Positions 25,756 to 39,859 of a stretch of 53,656 nt of DNA are shown here, piece by piece. The translations under genes and the position numbers were made by a program. Where the stretch lies: NCBI RefSeq assembly GCF_001668625.1, contig NZ_LZLJ01000005.1, positions 1 to 53,656 of the forward strand, written 5' to 3'. This DNA comes from Mycobacterium sp. 1274756.6 (GTDB lineage Bacteria > Actinomycetota > Actinomycetes > Mycobacteriales > Mycobacteriaceae). Below the pieces are notes generated by a model. That model searched no databases, had not been told where the DNA came from, and saw only the letters and a program-made list of their open reading frames with translations. How positions within the stretch are numbered: position 1 is the first letter of the stretch; each line of letters starts with the position of its first letter.

Positions 25756-27147
25756 CTATCGATCCGGTGGGCACAGGGCGTTCCGCCGCCGGGCGAACAG
25801 CCGCCAGGTGACCAACATCGCCACCAGATAGCACGGGAGGAAGATCGAGAACGCCCGGGTCTCGTTGCCGGTGGCCAGGTAGGAATGCCGCAAGACCAGG
25901 TTGATCGCGACGGCCCCCAACCCGCCGAACGCGCCGGCGAAGCCGATCAGCGCCCCCGACATCGACCGGGACCAGTCGTGACGCTGCGGCTCGCTGAGGC
26001 CCCGCTCGAGCGCCACCGACCGGCTGCGCCCGTCGAACAGCGCGGAGATCAACCCGAACACCGCACCGCTGCCCAGCCCCGAGAGGGCGAACAACACCAG
26101 GAAACCGGCCAGGTAACCGATCACCGTGGCGGTGTCGGGCGGTCCGGGGCTGCGGTCGTCGCGCAGGCTCGCTGCGAGCAGCACCGCGGCACCGGCCGTC
26201 ATGCCGACGAAGGCGGCCAGCGCCACCGGTCCGGCGCCGCGGCGGTCGGCGACCCGGCCGCCGTAGACGCGGGCCAGCGCCCCCAGCAGCGGCCCGAGGA
26301 ACGCGACCTGCGCGACCTGCAGACGGGCGTCGGCGCTGCTGTAGCCGCCGGCCACCAGGTTGAGGTAGAGCACCCGGCCGAACGCGAAGGCGAAACCGAG
26401 GAACGAGCCGAAGATGCACGCGTAGAGCAGTCCGAGCGCCCAGGCCTTTCGATCGGCCAGGAGCGCCGAGAAGTGCCGGAGCCGAAGCGGGTGCGCCACG
26501 TCGTCCATGAACAGCGGCGCGAGGATCCCGGCGAGGGTCAACAGCACCAGATAGGCGGCGCAGATCCAGTGCGGGTGGGGGCTGCCCGCGGCCAGCAGCA
26601 GCAACGCACCGAACTGCACCGCCGCCACCCCCAGATTGCCGCCGCCGGCGTTGACGGCCAGCGCGGTGCCCTTGCGCCGCTGCGGGTAGAAGGCGTTGAT
26701 GTTGACCATCGACGCCGAGTAGTTGCCGCCGCCGAGCCCGGTCAGCGCGGCGCACAGCAGGTAGGCCCACAGCGGCAGGCCCGGATTGGCCAGCAGCACC
26801 ATGGTCAGCGCGGTCGGCAACACCAGCACCAGCGCGGCGAACGTCGTCCAGGCCCGGCTGCCGAATCTGGCCAGCCCCAGCGTGTAGGGGATGCGGACCA
26901 GCGCGCCGACCAGCGCGGCGACCGCCCCCAGCAGGAGCTTGTCGCCCAGCGACAGACCGTAGACCGACGTCGGCATGAACAGCACCAGCGCCGACCAGAT
27001 CGCCCACACCGAGAACGCGACGTGGTCGGCGACCATCGAGGCGATCAGGTTGCGGCGGGCGATGCGTCGGTTGCCCGCGGCCCACCCGGACCGGTCTTCG
27101 GGATCCCAGTCGATCACCCGGCGGCTTCGCCGGAGGACGCCGCCCAT
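25756..27147 (-). CDS. Second NarK-family nitrate/nitrite transporter
   Basis: A 463-residue MFS protein paralogous to the neighbouring NarK3-like protein, sharing long identical runs (YTLGLA, ALTGLGGGNYSAS, NAFYPQR, ARIPYTLG/VRIPYTLG). Same WDPED start region and nitrate signature. A tandem duplication with divergence is likely; M. tuberculosis keeps its second copy (narU, Rv0267) a few genes away. ATG at 27147 is used; a GTG in front of IDWDPED is an alternative, and neither has a strong site. The preceding acetyltransferase gene ends 4 bases upstream. Confidence 0.9.
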   Translation of the reverse strand: MGGVLRRSRRVIDWDPEDRSGWAAGNRRIARRNLIASMVADHVAFSVWAIWSALVLFMPTSVYGLSLGDKLLLGAVAALVGALVRIPYTLGLARFGSRAWTTFAALVLVLPTALTMVLLANPGLPLWAYLLCAALTGLGGGNYSASMVNINAFYPQRRKGTALAVNAGGGNLGVAAVQFGALLLLAAGSPHPHWICAAYLVLLTLAGILAPLFMDDVAHPLRLRHFSALLADRKAWALGLLYACIFGSFLGFAFAFGRVLYLNLVAGGYSSADARLQVAQVAFLGPLLGALARVYGGRVADRRGAGPVALAAFVGMTAGAAVLLAASLRDDRSPGPPDTATVIGYLAGFLVLFALSGLGSGAVFGLISALFDGRSRSVALERGLSEPQRHDWSRSMSGALIGFAGAFGGLGAVAINLVLRHSYLATGNETRAFSIFLPCYLVAMLVTWRLFARRRNALCPPDR

Positions 27148-27151
27148 CCGG

Positions 27152-28643
<1,492 letters not shown>

Positions 28644-28662
28644 GGTGTTCTCCTTCTCGCGG

Positions 28663-29313
28663 CTAGGCGGCCCGGAACTGCACCCACATGCCCGGCGTCA
28701 GCAGCGCCGGGGAGGGGCGGGTGATGTCCCAGACCACGGTGTCGGTGCGACCGATCAGCTGCCACCAGCCGGGGGACTCACGCGGGTAGATCCCGCTGAA
28801 CTCGCCGGCCAGCGCCACCGCTCCGGCCTGCACCCGGTCACGGGTCTCGGCGCGGCGCGGAATGGCCAGCCGGGGGTCGCCGCCGGTGAGATAGGCGAAA
28901 CCCGGGATGGCCCCGCCGAATCCCACCCGCCACGGGGTCGCGGTGTGTGCGTCGATGATCTGCGCCACGCTCAACCCGGTGTGCTCGGCGACCACCGGCA
29001 GGTCCGGGCCGTCGTAGACGACGTCGATCACCACGTCGGCGCCGTCGGCCGGCGGTGCGGTCTGGATGTCGTCGGCGACCACCTGCATGCGCCGCAGCCG
29101 CTGCCGGGTGGCGCCCTGATGGCGGGGGCTCTCCAGCTTCACCAGCACGGTGCGCGATGCGGGCACCACGTCGTGCACGCCGGGCAGCGCCGCTTTGCGC
29201 ACCGCCGCCGTCCAGGCCAGCACCTCGGCGGTGCTGTCGAACTGCAGCAGCAGCGCCCGGTCACCGTAGTCGAGGACCGCGTCGGAGAGGGTCAGATCCA
29301 ATGCCGCGCCCAT
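28663..29313 (-). CDS. pxpB: 5-oxoprolinase subunit PxpB (KipI family)
   Basis: A 216-residue protein of the allophanate hydrolase subunit 1/KipI family. Typical segments are [11 protein letters not shown], a [20 protein letters not shown] core and the [18 protein letters not shown] end. Partner of PxpC. The gene stands directly upstream in the same direction. A separate, single-polypeptide 5-oxoprolinase (OplA) lies about 1.1 kb further upstream, so two unrelated enzymes for the same reaction may be clustered here. Confidence 0.9.
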   Translation of the reverse strand: MGAALDLTLSDAVLDYGDRALLLQFDSTAEVLAWTAAVRKAALPGVHDVVPASRTVLVKLESPRHQGATRQRLRRMQVVADDIQTAPPADGADVVIDVVYDGPDLPVVAEHTGLSVAQIIDAHTATPWRVGFGGAIPGFAYLTGGDPRLAIPRRAETRDRVQAGAVALAGEFSGIYPRESPGWWQLIGRTDTVVWDITRPSPALLTPGMWVQFRAA

Positions 29314-29388
29314 GCGCCCGACGGTAACGCCCGATGGCGGCGCGGGTAAGGGATTTTCGAAGCTTGCCAGAACGGCCTTAGCAACCGC

Positions 29389-30360
29389 TCAGAGCGCGTC
29401 GGCCAGCAGCGGCGGCAACTGCTCGGCGACCACCGGATAGCTCAGCGGCGAGGCGAACGCGATCGCGCCGGACAGCTCCGGCGGTGTGAAGATTTGCGGC
29501 GTGCGCACCGCCGCGATCTCGGGGTCGGCGCGCAGGAAATCCGCGTCGGGGTCGTTGTCGACGGTCCAGATCACCACGTCGGCGGTGTCGAGCACCTGCC
29601 GGATCCGGTCGCGCGGGATCACCGCGCGGGCCCCGTCGCCGAACTCGCCGAGCCCGTCGGCGACGCGCAGCCCCATCGCGGTGAGGAAATCGGTGCGCCA
29701 GCCCAGCGCGGCCACCACCGCGCCGCGCTCGAGGCGGCCGTCGAGCAGCAGCACGGCGCGGTCGTGGAACTGCGGGTGCGCCTCGCCGACCGCCGCGAAC
29801 CGGGCGTCGACGTCGTCGATGAGACCGCGCATCTGTTCGGCGGCGAACACCGCCCGGCCGATCGCGGTGGCCTGGTCGCGCCAGGGTTCGAAGAAGGCGT
29901 CGGCCCCGCTCTGCGGCACGGTGGGCGCCACCGCGGACAGTGCGGCGTAGGTGTCGGCGTCCACCCCCGCGTTGGTCGCCACGATCAGGTCGGGTCCGAG
30001 GGCGGCGATCGCGTCGACGTCGATCCCCCCGTCGAGGTTGAGCACGGTCGGTTCGGCGCCGCCGAGTCGCGGCTGGGCCCACGGCCACACCGCGAACGGC
30101 TGGTCGCCGAACCAGTACGTCACGCCGACGGGCACCACGCCCAGCGCCAGCAGGTCGTCCTGGCCGGTGTAGCCGGCGCTGACGACGCGGGTGGGCGGCG
30201 CGTCGATGACGGTCTCCCCGAACAGGTGGCGGATGGTGACCGGCTTGCCCGGGTCGTCCTCGGTGTCGTCGGTGCGGGCGCAGGCGGCCGGCAGCCCGGC
30301 GGCGATCAGCCCGGCGGCCGCGACACCGAAGAACCCGCGCCGGCTCCACTGTTGTGCCAC
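29389..30360 (-). CDS. Periplasmic iron-siderophore-type binding lipoprotein (FecB2-like)
   Basis: A 323-residue substrate-binding lipoprotein. N-terminus WSRRGFFGVAAAGLI combines a Tat-type RR motif with a lipobox ending LPAAC (Cys27). The TroA/BtuF-like fold shows in IRHLFGETVIDAPPTRVVSAG and GPDLIVATNAGVDAD. It likely captures an iron-siderophore or haem-type ligand outside the membrane; no permease or ATPase is adjacent. M. tuberculosis Rv0265c is the counterpart. The start is a GTG at 30360, 32 bases after the oplA stop. Confidence 0.88.
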   Translation of the reverse strand: MAQQWSRRGFFGVAAAGLIAAGLPAACARTDDTEDDPGKPVTIRHLFGETVIDAPPTRVVSAGYTGQDDLLALGVVPVGVTYWFGDQPFAVWPWAQPRLGGAEPTVLNLDGGIDVDAIAALGPDLIVATNAGVDADTYAALSAVAPTVPQSGADAFFEPWRDQATAIGRAVFAAEQMRGLIDDVDARFAAVGEAHPQFHDRAVLLLDGRLERGAVVAALGWRTDFLTAMGLRVADGLGEFGDGARAVIPRDRIRQVLDTADVVIWTVDNDPDADFLRADPEIAAVRTPQIFTPPELSGAIAFASPLSYPVVAEQLPPLLADAL

Positions 30361-30392
30361 CGGGGCAGACTAACCCGGTCGGGGGCCCGCGG

Positions 30393-33986
<3,594 letters not shown>

Positions 33987-34041
33987 GTGCCCGATGGTAA
34001 TTCGGCAACCGGCTGCGACCGCCGTCACATAAAGTGAGGTC

Positions 34042-35712
34042 ATGTTCAATGCCATGGACCTTCCCGGCCAGGTCATCAACAAATTTCAGCTGTTCGCCGA
34101 GCGCGGAGCCGCCGAGCTACACTACCTGCGCAAGATTTTGAGCTCCGGGGCCCTGAAGGTGGGGTCCCCGCAGATCATCGCGGCGACGATCAGCGACGCG
34201 GTGCGCTGGGGGGAGTTGGGCATGATCCCGGCGCTGAACGCCCGGCGCAGCCCGAACAAGAACGCGGTCATCGACGACGACGGAGCGATGACCTTCAAGG
34301 AACTCGACGACGCCGCCAACGCGGTGGCCAACGCGCTGCTGGCGATGGGGGTGCGCGGCGGTGACGGCGTGGCGATCCTGGCCCGCAACCACCGCTGGTT
34401 CCTGGTCGCCAACTACGGCGCCGCCCGGGTGGGCGCCCGGCTGATCATGCTCAACAGTGAGTTCGCCGGACCGCAGATCAAAGAGGTCTCCGAGCGCGAG
34501 GGCGCCAAGGTCATCATCTACGACGACGAGTACACCGCCGCGGTCGCCGAATCCGACCCGCCGCTGGGCAAACTGCGCGCGCTGGGCAAGAACCCCGACA
34601 CCGACTCCCCGTCGGGCAGCACCGACGAAACTCTGGCCGAGGTGATCGCCCGCAGCAGCACCGCGCCGCCGCCGAAGGTGTCCAAGCACGCCTCGATCAT
34701 CATCTTGACCTCCGGGACCACCGGCAGCCCGAAGGGCGCCAACCGGGCGACCCCGCCGACGCTGGCGCCGATCGGCGGGATCCTGTCGCACGTGCCGTTC
34801 CGGGGCGGGGAGGTGACGTCGCTGCCGTCGCCGATGTTCCACGCGCTGGGCTACCTGCACGGCACGCTGGCGATGTTCTTCGGCTCCACGCTGGTGCTGC
34901 GCCGGCGGTTCAAGCCGGCCACCGTGTTGCAGGACCTGGCCGAACACAAGGCGACCGCGATGATCGTGGTCCCGGTGATGCTGGCGCGGATCCTCGACGA
35001 GTTGGAGAAGACCGAACCCAAACCCGACCTGTCGGCGCTGCGGATCGTATTCGTCTCCGGCTCCCAGCTCGGGGCGGAACTGGCCAGCCGGGCGATGGAC
35101 GACCTCGGCCCGATCATCTACAACATGTACGGCTCCACCGAGGTCGCGTTCGCCACCATCGCCGGACCCGAGGACCTGCAACGCGACCCGGCCACCGTCG
35201 GCCCGGTCGTCAAGGGCGTCAAGGTCAAGATCCTCGACGACAACGGCAACGAGCTGCCGCAGGGTCAGGTGGGCCGGATCTTCGTCGGCAACTTCTTCCC
35301 GTTCCAGGGCTACACCGGCGGGGGTGGCAAGCAGATCATCGACGGGCTGCTGTCCTCCGGCGACGTGGGCTACTTCGACGAGACCGGCCTGCTGTTCGTC
35401 AGCGGCCGCGACGACGAGATGATCGTCTCCGGCGGGGAGAACGTCTTCCCCGCCGAGGTGGAGGACCTCATCAGCGGCCACCCCGACGTGGTGGAGGCCA
35501 CCGCGCTCGGCGTCGAGGACAGCGAATGGGGAGCGCGGTTGCGCGCCTTCGTGGTCCGGCGGGAGGGCTCCGAGATCGACGAGGACGCCATCAAGCGGTA
35601 CGTCAAGGAGCGGCTGGCCCGCTACAAGGTGCCGCGCGAGGTGCTCTTCCTCGACGAACTGCCGCGTAACCCCACCGGCAAGATCCTCAAACGCGAACTG
35701 CGCGAGCTGTAG
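34042..35712 (+). CDS. fadD2: Acyl-CoA synthetase FadD2
   Basis: A 556-residue AMP-binding enzyme. P-loop-like ATP motif [15 protein letters not shown] near residue 220; [15 protein letters not shown] near residue 360; [18 protein letters not shown] and [14 protein letters not shown], and the catalytic Lys in [14 protein letters not shown] at the C-terminus. It activates fatty acids to acyl-CoA through an acyl-adenylate. It is divergent from oplA (55 bases between starts). A hairpin with T-tract follows 10 bases after the stop. Matches Rv0270. Confidence 0.95.
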   Translation: MFNAMDLPGQVINKFQLFAERGAAELHYLRKILSSGALKVGSPQIIAATISDAVRWGELGMIPALNARRSPNKNAVIDDDGAMTFKELDDAANAVANALLAMGVRGGDGVAILARNHRWFLVANYGAARVGARLIMLNSEFAGPQIKEVSEREGAKVIIYDDEYTAAVAESDPPLGKLRALGKNPDTDSPSGSTDETLAEVIARSSTAPPPKVSKHASIIILTSGTTGSPKGANRATPPTLAPIGGILSHVPFRGGEVTSLPSPMFHALGYLHGTLAMFFGSTLVLRRRFKPATVLQDLAEHKATAMIVVPVMLARILDELEKTEPKPDLSALRIVFVSGSQLGAELASRAMDDLGPIIYNMYGSTEVAFATIAGPEDLQRDPATVGPVVKGVKVKILDDNGNELPQGQVGRIFVGNFFPFQGYTGGGGKQIIDGLLSSGDVGYFDETGLLFVSGRDDEMIVSGGENVFPAEVEDLISGHPDVVEATALGVEDSEWGARLRAFVVRREGSEIDEDAIKRYVKERLARYKVPREVLFLDELPRNPTGKILKRELREL

Positions 35713-35722
35713 CGCGTTTGTC

Positions 35723-35745
35723 GCGCGGGTTCCGCCCGCGCTTTT
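35723..35745 (+). terminator. Intrinsic terminator of fadD2
   Basis: Arms GCGCGGG (35723-35729) and CCCGCGC (35735-35741), loop TTCCG, followed by TTTT (35742-35745). The most classical terminator of the window; it directly follows the fadD2 stop. Confidence 0.75.
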
Positions 35746-35877
35746 CGCGAGACCTCGCGTTTCCCCGCGAGACCCTCGTTTCCCGCGCGCGCTTCCCGCG
35801 GGACCCGGGCGTCCCGCGAGACCCCGCATTTCCCGCGCGACCCGGTCCTGCGCCCGAATTCCCGCGAGACAGAAACG
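35744..35877. repeat. Seven degenerate direct repeats of about 18 bp
   Basis: Units resembling TTCCCGCGAGACCC recur at about 35744, 35761, 35779, 35793, 35812, 35829 and 35858, with variants such as TTCGCGAGACC and TTTCCCGCGCGACCC. Spacing varies from 14 to 29 bases. No coding capacity. Not a CRISPR array: units are short, uneven and without unique spacers. Confidence 0.65.
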
Positions 35878-35923
35878 GTGCAGACAAAAGTCGAGTGCGG
35901 GCCTGCATGGTTTCTGCCTCGCG
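35863..35923. repeat. Imperfect 21-bp inverted repeat around a 19-base core
   Basis: The left arm (35863-35883) starts CGCGAGACAGAAAC; the right arm (35903-35923) ends GGTTTCTGCCTCGCG. 18 of 21 positions pair. The core contains AAAAGTCGAGTGCGGG. Layout resembles dispersed palindromic elements that occur between mycobacterial genes; I cannot assign a name. Confidence 0.6.
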
Positions 35924-35977
35924 GCGCGGGGCGAGTACAGCGGCGCAGGGCGAGGTCAGCGGCGCGGGGCGAGGTCA
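35921..35977. repeat. Three tandem 19-bp repeats
   Basis: Units at 35921-35939, 35940-35958 and 35959-35977, each close to GCGGCGCGGGGCGAGGTCA. Units two and three differ at one base and unit one at two further bases. A candidate variable-number tandem repeat, 50 bases from the end of the DinB-like gene. Confidence 0.8.
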
Positions 35978-36027
35978 GCTGTTGGCGGGCGGAGATGGCG
36001 CGGGCCGAGTCCCACCGCACACTGGGC

Positions 36028-36537
36028 TCAAGTCCCGAAGCCGGTCGCGCCGTCGAGTTGCTCGCGCAGGATGTCCAGGTGGCCGGCGTGGCGGGCGGTC
36101 TCCTCGATCATGTGCAGGTAGATCCAGCGCAGCGACACCCCACCGAGGCGGGTGTGCGGCACGGTGTGCTCCAGCGGCAGCCCGGCCGCGGCCCGCCGGG
36201 ACTCCGCGCACTGCTGCTGGTACTCGGCCACCAGCACCGGCAGTGATTCCTCGGCGCGGAAGTCGAACTCCCACTCCCGGCCGTGGCTGCGCTGGTTCTC
36301 CCCGGTGCGGTCACGCAGCACTTGCCCGAACCAGCCGTGCTCGGCCCAGCGCAGGTGCTTGACCAGCCCGCCCACCGTGGTGGCCGACGGCACCAGCCGG
36401 CGGCGTGCCGCGGCGTCGGTCAAGCCGCTGACCTTGCGGACCACGATGTCGCGGTAGCCGTCGAGGAACGCCGCCAGCGTCTCGCGCTCGCCGCCGGTGG
36501 CCTGCTCTCCGGCGAGCAGGCGCGGAGGTGCGGTCAC
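36028..36537 (-). CDS. DinB-like/DUF664 family protein
   Basis: A 169-residue four-helix-bundle protein. The three-histidine metal pattern of the family is present: HLRWAEHGWF (near residue 60) and HMIEETARHAGHLDIL (near residue 140). Some relatives act as mycothiol- or bacillithiol-dependent S-transferases, others are of unknown role. Not present at this place in M. tuberculosis (between Rv0270 and Rv0271c). It is flanked on one side by the repeat cluster and on the other by a 76-bp inverted-repeat element, which suggests an acquired segment (inference). Confidence 0.88.
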   Translation of the reverse strand: MTAPPRLLAGEQATGGERETLAAFLDGYRDIVVRKVSGLTDAAARRRLVPSATTVGGLVKHLRWAEHGWFGQVLRDRTGENQRSHGREWEFDFRAEESLPVLVAEYQQQCAESRRAAAGLPLEHTVPHTRLGGVSLRWIYLHMIEETARHAGHLDILREQLDGATGFGT

Positions 36538-36581
36538 GGCGCCAATTTAGCAGCGGCCCGCCGCCTCGACGGCGCGGTCAT

Positions 36582-36657
36582 CCCTGAAATCGACAGCCCA
36601 GAGGCGTTATCCCGGGAAAAACGGACTGTTTTCGACTTGGCGATGTCGATCTCAGGG
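36582..36657. repeat. 76-bp element with 13-bp terminal inverted repeats, copy B
   Basis: Termini CCCTGAAATCGAC (36582-36594) and GTCGATCTCAGGG (36645-36657), pairing at 12 of 13 positions. Same total length as copy A at 8524-8599, and a central AAAAA run at the same offset. The left end with flank GGTCAT (36576-36594) equals the reverse complement of the right end of copy A over 19 bases. Located between the fadE6 stop and the DinB-like gene start. Confidence 0.8.
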
Positions 36658-36670
36658 GCGCCGGGGCGGT

Positions 36671-38863
36671 TTACGGGTCGCGGGGCAGCCCCAACAGCCG
36701 CTCGGCGATGATGTTGAGCTGGACCTCCGAGGTTCCGCCGTAGATCGTGGTCGCCCGACTGAACAGCAGGTAGTCGGTCCATTTGCCCGGATCCTGCTCG
36801 GCATCCCCGATCGCCGCGTCCGCGCCGAACGAGGCGACGCCGAACTCCGCGTAGCCCTGTCCGGTCCGCATCGACAGCAGCTTGGAAATCGCCGCCGACG
36901 GCATCGCGTCCCCGCCGGCCAACGTCAGCAGGGTGGACCGCAGGTTGAGCAGCTTGGCCGCGTGCCCCTCCGCGATGAGCCGGCCGGCCTGGTTCTGCGC
37001 CACCGCGTCGAACTGGCCGTCGCGGACGAACTCCACCAGCTGGTCGAGGCTGGCCAGGAACGGCAACTCGCTGCTGCCGATCGAGACCCGCTCGTTGGTC
37101 AACGTGTTGCGGCTGACCTCCCAGCCCCGGTCGACCTCGCCGAGCACCAGCTCGTCGGGAATGAACACGTCATCGAGGTAGACGGTGTTGAACATGGCGC
37201 CGCCGGTCAGCTCCCGCAGCGGCGACACCGTCACCCCCTCGGTCTTCATGTCCAGCAGGAAGTAGGTGATCCCGTTGTGCTTCGGCACGTTCGGGTCGGT
37301 GCGGGCCAGCAGCGCGCCCCAATGCGAGAACTGGGCCGCGGAGGTCCAGATCTTCTGGCCGGTGATCCGCCAGCCCCCATCGACCTTCACCGCCTTGGTG
37401 GTGAGGCTGGCCAGGTCCGAGCCGGCACCGGGCTCGGAGAACAGCTGACACCACACCATCTCGCCGCGGAAGGTCGCCGGCAGGAACCGCTGCTGCTGCT
37501 CGTCGGTGCCGTACGCCACGATCGACGGGATGATCCAGGCGGCGATCCCCATCTGCGGGCGCTTGACCCGCCCGGTGCTGAACTCCTGGGCGATGATGAT
37601 CTGCTCCACCGGGGTGGCGTCGCGTCCCCACGGCTTCGGCAGGTGCGGCTGCACCCAGCCGCCCTCGGCGATCGCGACGGTGCGCTCGTCGCGGGGCATC
37701 GCCTTGAGCGCCGCCACCTCGGCGCGGATCTCCTCGCGCTGCGCCTCGGTGTCCGGATCGAGGTCGATGTCGACCTTGCGCATCCCGGCGCCGATGGCGG
37801 TGTCGAGGACCTGCTGCGGGTAGTCGCCGCGACGGCCGAAGGCGGCGGCCAGCACCAGGGCGCGCCGGTAGTAGACGTTGGTGTCGTGCTCCCAGGTGAA
37901 GCCGATCCCACCGTGGACCTGGATGCAGTCCTGGGCGCAACGCTGGGCGGCAGCCGGGGCGAGGGTGGCCGCGACGGCGGCGGCGAACTCGGCGTGGGCG
38001 TTGTCCCAGCCGTTCTCGGCGACGTCGTCGAGTGCGCGGGCGGCGTCCCACACCGCGGCGGTGGCGCGTTCGGTGTCGGCGATCATCTCGGCGCACTTGT
38101 GCTTGACCGCCTGGAATTGGCCGATCGGGCGGCCGAACTGTTCGCGGATCTTGGCGTAGGCCGCGGCGGTGTCGGTGGCCCACCGGGCGACGCCGACCGC
38201 CTCGGCGGAGAGCAGCGTGGTGATCAACGCACGGGCGTGGGCACTGTTGAGGTTGCTCAACACCGCGTCGGTGCCGACCTCGACGGCGTTGGCGCGGACA
38301 TGGGCGATCGGGCGCAGCGGGTCGACGCTTTCCACCGGCTCGATCTCGAGTCGGTCGGCGTCGATCACCACCCATTCGTCGCCGCTGTCGATCGCCACCG
38401 GCAGCACCAGCAGCGAGGCTTGCGCCGCGGCCGGCACCGAGCGGACCTCACCGCGGATCACCAGGTTGTCCCCGGACCGGGTGGCGGTCAACTGCGAGTC
38501 GAGCGCGTAGGCGGCGATGGTCTCCCCGGAGGCCAGTCCGGCCAGCGGCGCTGCGGCGGGGTCGTGCGCGGCGATGAGCGCGCTGGCGATCGCCGACGGG
38601 ACGAACGGGCCGGGCACGGCGCCGTAGCCGAACTCGGCGAGCACCACCGACAGCTCCAGGATCCCGAAACCCTGCCCGCCGACGCTCTCCGGCAGGTGCA
38701 CCGCCGACAGCCCCTGCCCGGTGGCGGCGGCCCAGTACGGCGGCGGGTTGTCGACGGGGGTCTCCAAGGCGGCGTGCAGCGTTTCCGACGGTGCTACCTT
38801 CGCGACGAAGGCCTTGACGGAGTCGGCCAGATCCTGATGTTCGGTGTTGATCGCAATCGGCAT
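36671..38863 (-). CDS. fadE6: Acyl-CoA dehydrogenase FadE6 (double-domain)
   Basis: A 730-residue protein with two acyl-CoA dehydrogenase modules. First (about 1-370): GGQGFGILELSVVLAEFGYG and DCIQVHGGIGFTWEHDTNVYYRR. Second (about 400-730): EFSTGRVKRPQMGI, FSEPGAGSDLASLTTKAVKV and YGGTSEVQLNIIAERLLGLPRD. Fused double ACADs of this type act on CoA thioesters of lipids or sterol-derived acids in actinobacteria; the substrate here is unknown. Matches Rv0271c. It is preceded after 9 bases by a dehydrogenase gene on the same strand. Confidence 0.94.
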   Translation of the reverse strand: MPIAINTEHQDLADSVKAFVAKVAPSETLHAALETPVDNPPPYWAAATGQGLSAVHLPESVGGQGFGILELSVVLAEFGYGAVPGPFVPSAIASALIAAHDPAAAPLAGLASGETIAAYALDSQLTATRSGDNLVIRGEVRSVPAAAQASLLVLPVAIDSGDEWVVIDADRLEIEPVESVDPLRPIAHVRANAVEVGTDAVLSNLNSAHARALITTLLSAEAVGVARWATDTAAAYAKIREQFGRPIGQFQAVKHKCAEMIADTERATAAVWDAARALDDVAENGWDNAHAEFAAAVAATLAPAAAQRCAQDCIQVHGGIGFTWEHDTNVYYRRALVLAAAFGRRGDYPQQVLDTAIGAGMRKVDIDLDPDTEAQREEIRAEVAALKAMPRDERTVAIAEGGWVQPHLPKPWGRDATPVEQIIIAQEFSTGRVKRPQMGIAAWIIPSIVAYGTDEQQQRFLPATFRGEMVWCQLFSEPGAGSDLASLTTKAVKVDGGWRITGQKIWTSAAQFSHWGALLARTDPNVPKHNGITYFLLDMKTEGVTVSPLRELTGGAMFNTVYLDDVFIPDELVLGEVDRGWEVSRNTLTNERVSIGSSELPFLASLDQLVEFVRDGQFDAVAQNQAGRLIAEGHAAKLLNLRSTLLTLAGGDAMPSAAISKLLSMRTGQGYAEFGVASFGADAAIGDAEQDPGKWTDYLLFSRATTIYGGTSEVQLNIIAERLLGLPRDP

Positions 38864-38872
38864 GCAGGCACC

Positions 38873-39859
38873 CTATCTATTAACCGGTCGGTTGGGAATG
38901 TCGACCGTATTGACCACATTGGCAAGTTGTTCCCCGTCCCGCAGCCGGCGGCAGTTGTCGATCGCCGCCGCCAGATAGCGGCGCATGGTGTCGACGGTGT
39001 ACCAGGTGACGTGCGGGCTGAGCACCACGTTGGGCAACGCCAGCAACGGGTTCGCCGGATCCACCGGTTCGGTGTCGAACACATCCAGTCCGGCCGCGGC
39101 GACCCGGCCGGAGCGCAGCGCCTCGATGAGCGCGGCCTCGTCGACGATCGGGCCACGCGCGGTGTTGACCAGCACGGCGCCGGGACGCAGTCGGGCCAGG
39201 GCGTCAGCGTCGAGCAGTTGGTGGGTGGCGTCGGTCAGCGGCAGGTGCAGCGAGACGATGTCGCTGGCGGCCAACAGGTCCGGCAGCGGCCGCCAGCCCG
39301 GACGCCCGTCGTCGCCGGTGCTGGTGTGCAGCACCCGTGCGCCCATCGCGGCCACGATGGCTGCCACCCGCTGCGCGACGTTGCCGTACCCGATCAGCCC
39401 GACCGTCGAACCGCCGATATCGCGCACCGTATCGCCCAGCCCCGGGTCCGGCGGCCAGCCCGCCCCGGTGCGGGTCGCATGATCGAGGGCGGGCAGGCGG
39501 CGCAGCGCGGCTAGCATCAACGCCACGGTCCCCTCGGCGACCGACGGGGCGTTGGCGCCGGGCATGTTCGACACCGCGACCCCGCGGGCGGTGGCGGCGG
39601 CGACGTCGACGGTGTTCACCCCGGCGCCGAGTTTCTGCACCAGGCGCAGCCGGGTCGCCGCGGCCAGATCCGACTCGGTCAGCGGACGCAGCACGTGCCA
39701 GATGACCTCGGCGCCGGGCAGTTCGCGCTGCAGTGCGGCCAGTGATTCCGGGGAGTCGTCGTCGGCGCAGAACCGCACCTCGAGCCAGTCGGCTTCGGCG
39801 GCAACGAGTTCGCGCGCCTGCCGGCCGGGGGTGAAGTGCGCGAGGACCCTCACGACCAT
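38873..39859 (-). CDS. D-2-hydroxyacid dehydrogenase (NAD-binding)
   Basis: A 328-residue D-isomer-specific 2-hydroxyacid dehydrogenase. Rossmann motif VGLIGYGNVAQRVAA near residue 155; then LLDADALARLRPGAVLVNTARGPIVDE and the AALRSGRVAAAGLDVFDTEP segment; a His in LSPHVTWYT is the catalytic acid. It converts a 2-keto acid to a D-2-hydroxy acid, or the reverse, with NAD(P). The ATG at 39859 overlaps the hydrolase 3' end by 10 bases; the GTG at 39853 (GTGA overlap) is equally possible. This gene is not between fadE6 and the hydrolase in M. tuberculosis. Confidence 0.88.
   Translation of the reverse strand: MVVRVLAHFTPGRQARELVAAEADWLEVRFCADDDSPESLAALQRELPGAEVIWHVLRPLTESDLAAATRLRLVQKLGAGVNTVDVAAATARGVAVSNMPGANAPSVAEGTVALMLAALRRLPALDHATRTGAGWPPDPGLGDTVRDIGGSTVGLIGYGNVAQRVAAIVAAMGARVLHTSTGDDGRPGWRPLPDLLAASDIVSLHLPLTDATHQLLDADALARLRPGAVLVNTARGPIVDEAALIEALRSGRVAAAGLDVFDTEPVDPANPLLALPNVVLSPHVTWYTVDTMRRYLAAAIDNCRRLRDGEQLANVVNTVDIPNRPVNR

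Noticed and set aside
35744..35977. CRISPR array
   Set aside because: Units are 14-19 bp, unevenly spaced or head-to-tail, with no unique spacers and no cas genes nearby.
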